Shown: positions 47,001-53,805 of the stretch, one piece after another
Numbering within the stretch: position 1 is the first letter of the stretch
How the letters are laid out: every line of letters begins with the position of its first letter
Origin: Cyanobacteria bacterium TGS_CYA1
GTDB lineage: Bacteria; Cyanobacteriota; Vampirovibrionia; Obscuribacterales; Obscuribacteraceae
Length of the DNA stretch: 64,000 nucleotides
Direction of reading: 5' to 3'
Assembly: GCA_026129135.1 (NCBI GenBank)
Contig: JAHCIQ010000006.1
Span: 124,001 to 188,000 of the forward strand
Program-made: the position numbers and the translations under genes
Notes under the pieces: model-generated
The model's database searches: none
Seen by the model: the letters and a program-made list of their open reading frames with translations, nothing else
Told to the model about the DNA's origin: nothing

Positions 47001-47756
47001 AAGACCTTCCCAGCTACTAGAAATGCGCTGCAAACTCTGGACCTCAGTTGGTGACAATCCTAGTTTTGTTGCATCAGCTATAGCCTTATCGATGTCATCC
47101 TTGTATAAAAATGGCTGCTCTGTAGCCTTACTACCCGTGCGACCTGTATTTGCAAAAACAGCATCATACAAAGTCTTATGCGGACCGGTAGCATTGTCAC
47201 GCGGACCATATAAATCCCTGGCCATTTGATATGCAGGCGTAGACTTCAGTGCAATCTCAGCGTTTTGTCGTTTCTGATTTATATAATTCTGAATGTCTGC
47301 CGAAATAGCTCCAGAACTCATAGTCGTATCAGTATTCCTGATACGATTTAAAATTCCTGGATTGTCTTTTAGATAAGTAAGTAACTTTGTATCTAATGCA
47401 TTTCTGCCAACGATTCCTGTGTCTTTCGCTAGTAGTTGTTCGGGAGTTAAACCTTTATCTGCTCCCTGCGTTAATTGCTCGTAGCGAGTAAGGGCAAGGA
47501 TAGGCAGGAGTCCTCCTGCAGTTTTATCGGTTGGCACGGCCGAGGTTGGTCTGAGCAGATCACTAGAATTTGGAGTTGGTGCCACATCTGGTTTCTTGAA
47601 CAACGCATCAGTTGTTTGCTGGATAGTTGCTGCATCTTTTCCTGCTAGTTCAGTCAAAAAGCTTTCTGCAACCGTTTTTGCGGCAGTTGCATCAGGTGCA
47701 CTGGCTATGCCTGCATCTACATTGTCAACCTTTTGTTGTGGTGATTCGTTGGCCAT
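44100..47756 (-). CDS. Giant YD/RHS-like beta-repeat protein
   Basis: 1218 residues, ATG with GGAG 8 bases upstream. Residues about 290 to 1130 are a long chain of short beta-strand units of the YD/RHS style: TYDPKTGVLNGVDY, AEYDNAGTLSKLSLGND, FGYSDATALSGSVLNSITRQG, plus many 'ITxPDGRxVxF' turns. The N-terminal 290 residues are helical and polar. The C-terminus has LQETNPGVDFMSLAGGTQL, which could be a LysM-like end, a guess. No signal peptide. Its partner at 40318 has the same length and similar composition. I do not see the conserved RHS core end (DPxGLxxG) or a toxin tail, so it is not a standard RHS/YD toxin. Confidence 0.7.
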   Translation of the reverse strand: MANESPQQKVDNVDAGIASAPDATAAKTVAESFLTELAGKDAATIQQTTDALFKKPDVAPTPNSSDLLRPTSAVPTDKTAGGLLPILALTRYEQLTQGADKGLTPEQLLAKDTGIVGRNALDTKLLTYLKDNPGILNRIRNTDTTMSSGAISADIQNYINQKRQNAEIALKSTPAYQMARDLYGPRDNATGPHKTLYDAVFANTGRTGSKATEQPFLYKDDIDKAIADATKLGLSPTEVQSLQRISSSWEGLKSAGIAPDRYPSYPGDYTAISRGSFGNAFGWGPEKGARLQEMVNGDQQFRVTSGPTDGVPTPGKPVIREYTDGRKVTIDSDGLRVTEYPGSFANRDLAGSRKSEYPATYRDKNLAGTTVTVRPGDQPNESVTTTTYSADYKGDRAAFLKGATITERTVAGKVTEKKTVLAPETTIQNILDADPSMRNKFPDLANNRTANGITIVERDGSQMLTASKYNVSTAAQEKFYSGQYPGKPPFAAITDNAGVVKQFTQNGETFRQDASDPTKYRKWDGVSSGERVGVSNMKLTPDGTFSYTDQSGTARTDKFELGATTAPVIDNTWKPVNGNNREMRKEYPGDAGSITVLRDGKDQPQSIRIKDKAGADQLVFQRGPNNTWTVKETTGNPVRLTEAPTFNQVDGSMMYKTQTGMETTIRGDGKRLLTGFDDGRGHTFKAEYDNAGTLSKLSLGNDVYTAKPGGGYTGPTGDLSAIRIDPSNGKIQLESPNVTREINPSLDYNPRIVSARHFDGGQVKMTYDPKTGVLNGVDYTKGSTTEKLSYNATTGKWKDASGKEVGAPRVGDNGAVNFYRNNADVTLGGSVITTDVAAAGKAVFESSARGPEKITYPDKRTVTFGYSDATALSGSVLNSITRQGNNGGTEQLQMDVTTKQWTRTGPSGEKIPISKPEWDKAGNITFKEGTMTKVWPDNGGVPRVTKMDYPGTNGWVDLKYGPSGLLESAKVTGAAPARNTVELRGNLQLDSNTGTLTHTDGGVTTQIKADGTKVVSRTEPGTGRTIDFNFSNVGGRSLEDASSVVVRGTNNIAEIYSRDGNSWKKDGTPPVKGRLKYENGKLNFTPDPSDTALGVTPTVVDQSLTAPNGTRLEPPKVVTSGTRTGGLQGSEFGSQGPWGVANNLLKEKGVAQDSAAVDALRKVLQETNPGVDFMSLAGGTQLIHDGNREAVRNAIKALIEGNGRMKGNARLTKLLSRL

Positions 47757-48065
47757 GACTTTGCTCCGGTAATCCCTACCTAATTTGGGTTGCCCTTTGG
47801 GATCAGTGCTTTCAATAGCAACTGGCTTTCGCTCGCAAAATACAGCTATATGAATAAAGCTATATTATTATGCTTATCTCCTATTTTTCCCTACTCCAGC
47901 GACTCGTAAACGGAAATTGCCGTTTTTTGCACCTTTCGGGACTCGTGTCAACTATTATGAGTAACCCGGACCGATTTGTCAGTGGGAAAAATACGTAGTA
48001 GATCGAGATTTGCGGCCATTTTGTTGTGTAGATAACAAAAATGAGCCTCGTTTAATCTTGAAAAT
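47757..48065. other. Intergenic region upstream of the YD-like gene
   Basis: 309 bases with no recognised gene. It includes an AT-rich stretch with AGCTATAT repeated near 47845 and a small hairpin AAACGG/CCGTTT with a short T run (47908-47928) on the plus strand. The leader of the gene at 44100 and its promoter should be here; no convincing -35/-10 pair was fixed. Confidence 0.5.
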
Positions 48066-49016
48066 TTATTTGGCAACTTTGATCTTTCCGGCTTTTGCGC
48101 CTTTGTAAGGATTGCTCTGGTCATAAATCTGAATAGTTTCAGATAATTTGCCAAGCTCCTGGGCCAGATTTCGCACTGCCTCAGGCATGCCTGTGTGAAT
48201 GGCGAAACGGAAAAGCTGTTGACCTATAATTCCTAATCTCGTTTTAAAAGTTGGCACAATATACGGGTCTAAAACCGGTGTTTCGAGCGGGTCTATGTCG
48301 GCGCGTTGGAAAGCACAAGCTGCGCTCACTCGAGGTCCTTGAGCCTTGTCACTCGACTTTGCTCCCCAGTGAATCAAAGATTCGTTCCAGGAGAGAATCG
48401 AACCTGTTTTGGCTGGAAGGGCGCGAATGCTTTGAAGGTCTTTTACACCAAGTTCAAAATTCCAGGGGCTGTGAGGATAATTGAGATCACGTCTTGCAGG
48501 TAACACATACATGCAACCGTTCCATAGGGTGGCGTCGTTGAGCGCAATCCAAATGGTCATACTATTTGGCATTCCGTCAGGTCTTATGGTCACTGTCTGC
48601 GCTCTATCGCGATGCGGTGCCCAGCCAGATCCGCCATGATCTGGCGCGATATGATAAACCCAGAAGTTGGGAAGTTGTCTGTAATTAGAGCCAAGAATAT
48701 GATTTAAAACACTTCCTGCCCTCTGGTAAACCTGCCAGAATTCGTCATAGACCATGGCAAAAATAGTGGGCCATTGCTCTAGAGCTAGTACTTTCACCGC
48801 ATCGGTCAATTTTGCCATTTCAGCAGGATCGAGCACTGGCTCCGAGACGAAGTAGCCATCTTGGACCATGTCTTTTTTGAAATCTTCTAAAACATTTTTC
48901 TGTAAATTAAGCGGTGACCAGGCATTTTTTGCGGCAACGCCCTCGATATGCAAGTCTGGATTCAATTTGATCCAGAAATCTTTATCACAAGCTAAATCGT
49001 AATATGTTGGAGCCAT
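48066..49016 (-). CDS. Phytanoyl-CoA dioxygenase (PhyH) family protein
   Basis: Fe(II)/2-oxoglutarate-dependent oxygenase of 316 residues. The facial triad is visible: HRD in WAPHRDRAQTV (about residues 136-142) and a distal His in NESLIHWGAKS (about 216). The 2-oxoglutarate-binding Arg is in GPRVSAACAFQR. The helical N-terminus DFKKDMVQDGYFVSEPVLD fits the family. These enzymes hydroxylate carbon chains, halogenate or make secondary metabolites; the substrate here is unknown. It ends a minus-strand pair with the repeat protein at 49036 (19 bases apart). ATG start with no strong RBS. Confidence 0.82.
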   Translation of the reverse strand: MAPTYYDLACDKDFWIKLNPDLHIEGVAAKNAWSPLNLQKNVLEDFKKDMVQDGYFVSEPVLDPAEMAKLTDAVKVLALEQWPTIFAMVYDEFWQVYQRAGSVLNHILGSNYRQLPNFWVYHIAPDHGGSGWAPHRDRAQTVTIRPDGMPNSMTIWIALNDATLWNGCMYVLPARRDLNYPHSPWNFELGVKDLQSIRALPAKTGSILSWNESLIHWGAKSSDKAQGPRVSAACAFQRADIDPLETPVLDPYIVPTFKTRLGIIGQQLFRFAIHTGMPEAVRNLAQELGKLSETIQIYDQSNPYKGAKAGKIKVAK

Positions 49017-49035
49017 GCCTGTTTCATGCCCTCAA

Positions 49036-50895
49036 TCACTGCTTTTTAACTTGATCACCTGTAAAAGACTTATCTATATCTTTTTCAAGTTTTTCCAGGT
49101 CGGCTTTGAGTGCCATTATTTCCCAGTCGCTCAAGCGATCGTCTGAAGCTTTGAAAGACGAACCGATTGAATTTATTCGATCCATTTCGTCTGTAAGATA
49201 TTCCAATTTTGCTTTTGGGATACTACCTTTGGCTTTCGCTTCTTCTAGTTTGGTCGTGACTTGGTTTTGCAATTTTTCGATATCTGGAAGAGGTGGCAGC
49301 AGCTGAGATAATTTCTTTTCGAGATTGTCGTATTGCTCGCTCAGTTTGACGATGTCTTGGTCACTCAAAATGCCATCACGTTTAAAAACCGTTTCCATGA
49401 AAGAAATGCGCGAGCCTTCTCGTCTCAACTCTTCAGCTTTTTTTATAGCCACTCTATTTGATGCGAGCGCTTCATTTAAACGTCTTTCTATTTCTACTTT
49501 TCTTTCTTGAACGTCTGGAAGATTTTGCAGCGAACTTTCAAGCTTACTGTTCAATGCATCTAATTCGCTTGAAACAACCAGGCTTTCAGAGTCGCTCAAT
49601 TCGTTGTCTTGTTTGAATACTTTCAGTTTCTTTTCTGTAGAGTCGATACCTTTATCTATTTCTTGAGCGCTCATACCTTGCTTGAATCGTTTGGCATCAC
49701 TAACTTCCTTGACTCGTTTGCGTAACAAATCTATTTTCGTTTGCAAATCAATCTTTTCGCCTTTTGATTTGGAAGCTTCTGTCATTTGTTGTTTCAGCGT
49801 CTCGAGCTCGCGAACGACAGTCAGAACTTCGCTGTCGGAAAAAGAATTGTCAGCTTTGAAAAGCGATTCGAGCGTTTCTATGCGACTGTTTTCTTGCTTG
49901 AACTGATCCAGTTGCTGGACGGTTAAGGTGTTTTTGACTTTAGAATCATCAAGCATAGTGCGAATTTCGCTCTGCAAAGCATCTATGTTTTTTATTCCAG
50001 ATGACACTTGTCCTGGTGCAAGCTCGCTCAAACGGGAGCCTACTTTATCCAGTTCCAAAGCCAGATTCAAAACTTCTTGTGGATCTAATTTTTTGTCTGA
50101 AGTTTTAAATGTTGCGTAGTCTTTCTCAATTTTTTCGATGCTTGCATTTATCTCTGCTACTTGCTTCTGGTCGAGCCTTTTATTTTTGACCAGATTATTC
50201 TTTCTGTTTTTCAGTCTATCTAAACGCGCATCAATACTTGGTCCTGCAATAGATCGAACGCGCAAGTCTTTTTCTAGATCCAGATTTAGCTGGTCTAAAT
50301 CGTATGATAAAGCGAGCAATTCAGCCTGACTCAGTTTGGTGTCTTGTCTGTAACCTTTTTCTTTGTCTTTGATAGACTGAAGCCTGGTCTTGAATTTGGC
50401 TGCCTGACTGTTGGTCAATCGTCCAGACAAGAAATCTTCTGCTATTTCTTTTTCGAGCTGGTCTTGTCTGCCCGACAAATCGGTGATGGCGGTTTTGCGC
50501 TTAGCTAAGCGAATTTCAAGATCCTGGCTCAATTTATCCAAGTCGAGAATGAGTCGTACTCTCTCCCAGATAGTCAATTTTCCATCTTGTGTAAATTCAT
50601 TGTTCAGCTGAACAACGCGATCCAAATTGCCCTTTAGTTGCTGAGCCTGGTCTTTTGTGAGACGTTCTTCGCCAAGGGCGTGAGTAATTTCTTTGTCCAG
50701 GTTCGAAATTCGTGTACTGACGTCAACGAAAGCCGGAACGCCAGCCCAGTTAAATTGATCGGCAGCAACGTCCTTAGGCGCTTCTTTCGCTTTGCTCTGG
50801 GCAAGAACAGCCTTAGAGCCGTCTGTGGTGTTAAGTACACTTATAGAGGCCGCCAGTGTGATCAGGGATAAAAAGTTGGACGTTGTTTTTTTCAT
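49036..50895 (-). CDS. Secreted coiled-coil protein with seven ~80-residue repeats
   Basis: 619 residues. A signal peptide covers about 1-32 (ending VLAQ). The rest is a regular tandem array: a motif of the form F-K-x-D-x-x-L-S-D-x-E followed by a coiled helix recurs at residues 101, 182, 263, 346, 427, 504 and 581, that is every 77-83 residues. Between motifs are a second helix and a short turn (as in LSGRLTNSQAAKF). Each motif looks like a loop with Asp residues and then an amphipathic helix; EF-hand-like metal binding is possible but no canonical loop is seen. No named family recognised. It precedes the PhyH gene on the minus strand and diverges from the TPR gene at 51017. Confidence 0.78.
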   Translation of the reverse strand: MKKTTSNFLSLITLAASISVLNTTDGSKAVLAQSKAKEAPKDVAADQFNWAGVPAFVDVSTRISNLDKEITHALGEERLTKDQAQQLKGNLDRVVQLNNEFTQDGKLTIWERVRLILDLDKLSQDLEIRLAKRKTAITDLSGRQDQLEKEIAEDFLSGRLTNSQAAKFKTRLQSIKDKEKGYRQDTKLSQAELLALSYDLDQLNLDLEKDLRVRSIAGPSIDARLDRLKNRKNNLVKNKRLDQKQVAEINASIEKIEKDYATFKTSDKKLDPQEVLNLALELDKVGSRLSELAPGQVSSGIKNIDALQSEIRTMLDDSKVKNTLTVQQLDQFKQENSRIETLESLFKADNSFSDSEVLTVVRELETLKQQMTEASKSKGEKIDLQTKIDLLRKRVKEVSDAKRFKQGMSAQEIDKGIDSTEKKLKVFKQDNELSDSESLVVSSELDALNSKLESSLQNLPDVQERKVEIERRLNEALASNRVAIKKAEELRREGSRISFMETVFKRDGILSDQDIVKLSEQYDNLEKKLSQLLPPLPDIEKLQNQVTTKLEEAKAKGSIPKAKLEYLTDEMDRINSIGSSFKASDDRLSDWEIMALKADLEKLEKDIDKSFTGDQVKKQ

Positions 50896-51016
50896 GAGCC
50901 AATTCCATATATAGCAAGTATTTATTCTAAAAGACTGGTTTGCTCTTTCAAAGGCCGATTCAAAGAGGGGTTAACTTGGCAAAACCAGAATAATGAGGTT
51001 TGGAGGTTTCTAATAG

Positions 51017-52156
51017 ATGAAGCGGTTTTCTCTGAAGAATGGTCTGGCGCTTGTTTTAATGCTCAGTTGTCTGCCGGCTTTCGCCGACGACACAGCCGGG
51101 TCTTATTATGATCAGGGCATTTCGTTGATGAAACAGAAGAATTTTAAGGATGCCATTCAGGCTTTTGATATGTCAGTAGGTATGGCCGCCACTGATGCGC
51201 GTGCTTACATGAAACGAGGTCAGTGCTTCTTTGAGCTGGGTCACTATCAGCTTGCGGTCTCTGATTTCACGCAAGCAATGAATTATTCTCAAAACGATGC
51301 TGGTTGCTATTTATCCAGAGGCATTGCCAACTCGAAACTCGGAAAACACCAGGAAGCAATTGCAGATTTTGAAAAAGCGATAAATTTAGACCCTAATTTG
51401 TCTGGTGCTTATCAGGGCATGGGTGATGTTCTTGTACAGTCGGGAGACAAAGCGCAAGCCATGCAGAATTACAATCTTGCCATAAAGCAGGATTCGCGCA
51501 ATGCTGGGGCATTTGTAGCTCGCGCCGATTTGTACAAAGTACTTGGTCGCAATGCCGATGCGCTCAAAGATTACAGCTTGGCTATAGAACTAGCTCCCAC
51601 TTCCGATATTGCCTATATTCATCGCGGTACTGCATATAGTGGCATGTCGCGACCTGAAGACGCGGTAAAAGATTATGATAAAGCACTCTCGCTTGACCCT
51701 GACAATGCGGATTTGAAAGAAAAGCGCGGTAAAGAATTTTTCAAATTGAAAAATGCCAAAAAGGCATTAGCTGATTTTAGTGACGCCATCAAACAAGATC
51801 CAACCGATTCCGATTTGTACTATCACCGTGCAAAAGCTCATATGCAACTGGGTGAAGATGGTCCAGCCATGGAAGACCTCGAGTACGCCATACGACTAGA
51901 CCCTAACGAAGCCAATTTCTATCTTGCTCGAGCTTTCCTCTGGCACAAGAAAGGCAAATCAATTCTTGCTCGCGAAGATATTAAAAGGGCGCAGTTTTTC
52001 AAACCAGATCTGCCTAAAGACATTAGATTTCCAGATGATCCAAAAAATCAGGACGTCTGGAATGAAGAAACATTCTTGAGCGATATTAACAAATCGGGTG
52101 ATAAAGACACTTCTGAAGTGCTTCAAAACCAGGGTTCTTTAGGTAATACCAATTAG
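51017..52156 (+). CDS. Secreted tetratricopeptide repeat protein
   Basis: 379 residues. Signal peptide 1-23 (ending AFA-D). At least eight TPR motifs follow in clear 34-residue register, for example AYMKRGQCFFELGHYQLAVS, GCYLSRGIANSKLGKHQEAI, AYQGMGDVLVQSGDKAQAM and IAYIHRGTAYSGMSRPEDAV. A polar tail of about 40 residues ends the protein. Exported TPR proteins usually act as adaptors in envelope assemblies. ATG with GGAGG about 9 bases upstream. It is convergent with the small secreted protein at 52164 (7-base gap), so likely transcribed alone. Confidence 0.88.
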   Translation: MKRFSLKNGLALVLMLSCLPAFADDTAGSYYDQGISLMKQKNFKDAIQAFDMSVGMAATDARAYMKRGQCFFELGHYQLAVSDFTQAMNYSQNDAGCYLSRGIANSKLGKHQEAIADFEKAINLDPNLSGAYQGMGDVLVQSGDKAQAMQNYNLAIKQDSRNAGAFVARADLYKVLGRNADALKDYSLAIELAPTSDIAYIHRGTAYSGMSRPEDAVKDYDKALSLDPDNADLKEKRGKEFFKLKNAKKALADFSDAIKQDPTDSDLYYHRAKAHMQLGEDGPAMEDLEYAIRLDPNEANFYLARAFLWHKKGKSILAREDIKRAQFFKPDLPKDIRFPDDPKNQDVWNEETFLSDINKSGDKDTSEVLQNQGSLGNTN

Positions 52157-52163
52157 CGATTTA

Positions 52164-52652
52164 TTATTCTTCGCTTGGTTGCAGACTGAAGGATTCTTTG
52201 CCGAATGGCTCATCGCCTGAGCCGTTCCAGCTATTAATGGCTGACATTCCAACCCCTTCAAATGGAGCCCCCGCAAATGCGAAAGGCACGCTGAAAAGAT
52301 AAGTGGTTGCAAGCAGAACTGGATTTTTAGATTCACCGATTAAATCTTTCGAGCCTGCTTTTGTTTGTCTGCCAAAAGCTCGAACTATCGAGACTGGAGT
52401 ACCAAGAATAAAGCCGGTGGTGAATGAAGCCACTCGTACCGGCAATTTGACGTCTGAATGGAGCGATTTCACTGGAGGAAGATCTTTGGTATCTTCCGCT
52501 GCGTCCGGGCGCTTTTTGATTTCCGGTGCAGTAATAGGGTCTTTGAGTTTGGCAGGATTTTCATCCGCACTTTCGTCAGCGCTTGCTGGGGAAATCAAAC
52601 TGAGCAAAGTTACGACGGATAAAAGTGACACGGTTTGAAGATGATTTTTCAT
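52164..52652 (-). CDS. Small secreted protein of unknown function
   Basis: 162 residues. Residues 1-25 form a signal peptide ending ASA-D. The mature part begins with an acidic, Pro/Lys-rich segment and then has a hydrophobic stretch with VRVASFTTGFILGTPVSIVRA and a second, LLATTYLFSVPFAFAGAPFEG, possibly membrane-interacting. I do not recognise a family; the hydrophobic part vaguely resembles small envelope proteins. Convergent with the TPR gene by a 7-base gap and divergent from the DUF4870-like gene. Confidence 0.7.
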   Translation of the reverse strand: MKNHLQTVSLLSVVTLLSLISPASADESADENPAKLKDPITAPEIKKRPDAAEDTKDLPPVKSLHSDVKLPVRVASFTTGFILGTPVSIVRAFGRQTKAGSKDLIGESKNPVLLATTYLFSVPFAFAGAPFEGVGMSAINSWNGSGDEPFGKESFSLQPSEE

Positions 52653-52749
52653 GCCACTATTATGTCACCTTGTCATCCGTGTAGGGTTTGTGCGCAATAC
52701 TGGGCACTAAGAATAAAGCAGAAGCTTTCGTATATTCGAGGAAACAATA

Positions 52750-53181
52750 ATGCCCCCAGAACGGCAAACACCAGCCCCAAAACCGCAACCTGGACAGCCA
52801 CAGGTGCAAGATCCTACTGCTGTTTTCCAGTTGGAGCAAAACAAAGCTGCAGCAACTTGTTATCTGCCTGTTTTACCGGTCGCGCCCAATGTTTTGTGGC
52901 TTATGACCGAGCCTTCCAAAAATAAAGAATTGCGCTTTCACGCTTTTCAAGGCTTGGGACTTTTTGCCGTTGCTTTTGTTCTCTTTACTGCGTGTAATAT
53001 CATAGATATGTTCAGCGCCATACCTGTTATCGGGATGATTTTTGCCTTCATAAGCGGGCTCATAAAATTTGTGACGATGGTCATCTTCTTTTTAGGCAAT
53101 GCATTTCTCGCCTACAAAGCCTATGAAGGCGAGAAGATAGTCTTGCCGTACATCGGACAGTTTGCGCAGGACAAAGCTTAA
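52750..53181 (+). CDS. Small inner-membrane protein, DUF4870/Tic20-like
   Basis: 143 residues, no signal peptide. After a Pro/Gln-rich tail of about 30 residues, a charged NKELRFHAFQGLGLF segment leads into three to four hydrophobic helices (residues about 60-125), ending with KIVLPYIGQF. The HAFQ motif before the helices is typical of the DUF4870/Tic20-like family of small membrane proteins of unknown role. ATG at 52750 with GAGGA 7-8 bases upstream. It ends 2 bases before the convergent SprT-like gene. Confidence 0.78.
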   Translation: MPPERQTPAPKPQPGQPQVQDPTAVFQLEQNKAAATCYLPVLPVAPNVLWLMTEPSKNKELRFHAFQGLGLFAVAFVLFTACNIIDMFSAIPVIGMIFAFISGLIKFVTMVIFFLGNAFLAYKAYEGEKIVLPYIGQFAQDKA

Positions 53182-53183
53182 GT

Positions 53184-53717
53184 TTAAAAGAGTGTCAATT
53201 GACGCGGCTCTTGCACGCGTTCTTGTTTGATTGCAAGTACTGGTTTAACGAAAGGTTCTGGCGCTGCCCCGTTTTTTCGTACATTGCGAAAGAACAACTT
53301 GCCTCGCTCTGGACCGCATTTTCGGCAATACATGCCAGAGAGCCGCTGTGGTCGACGATGGCGGCTGAAAAGAGTCGTACAGCCAGCACAACGTGCCTGC
53401 CATGCCCCATCGGGCAAACTAGCGCTTTTGTCGCACGCAGCTGGAGTAGCACCTACACGTTTGCACATGTCGCGCCAGACCTGATTGTGACCATGTTTCA
53501 CTCCCACTAATGCGTGGGCGATTTCGTGCAGTATCGTATCTTGTACGTGTTTTTCGGTGTTCTGCAAAACATATATGCGAGACAGCTCTATTTTCTTCTC
53601 GCCTTCTTTGCACACACCAAGCATGCGCTTACTGTTGTTGAATCCCAGCTGCCAGCCCTCCAAGCTGTACAGATACATCAGTTCGTTTGCTAGTATGCGA
53701 GCGTGGTCGATGTCCAT
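53184..53717 (-). CDS. SprT-like zinc metalloprotease with C-terminal zinc ribbon
   Basis: 177 residues. The active site HEIAH (H64, E65, H68) with the third ligand H77 in KHGHNQVW is characteristic of SprT/Spartan-type metallopeptidases, whose eukaryotic members cut DNA-protein crosslinks. The C-terminus has a zinc ribbon of four cysteines (C110, C113, C131, C134) in RCAGC and CRKCG. The ATG at 53717 is preceded by a few unclear bases with no strong RBS. A DNA-repair role is inferred only from the family. Convergent with the DUF4870-like gene. Confidence 0.9.
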   Translation of the reverse strand: MDIDHARILANELMYLYSLEGWQLGFNNSKRMLGVCKEGEKKIELSRIYVLQNTEKHVQDTILHEIAHALVGVKHGHNQVWRDMCKRVGATPAACDKSASLPDGAWQARCAGCTTLFSRHRRPQRLSGMYCRKCGPERGKLFFRNVRKNGAAPEPFVKPVLAIKQERVQEPRQLTLF

Positions 53718-53805
53718 TCAAAAATTATAAATCACTATTTTAATGAAGTCAGCTACCTGAGCCAATTTTTGCTCTTATCAGCTCTGTGTATATATCGTAT
53801 ATATC

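Noticed and set aside
47908-47928. Hairpin with a short T run on the plus strand
   Set aside because: The stem is only six pairs and no plus-strand gene precedes it, so it is not called a terminator.
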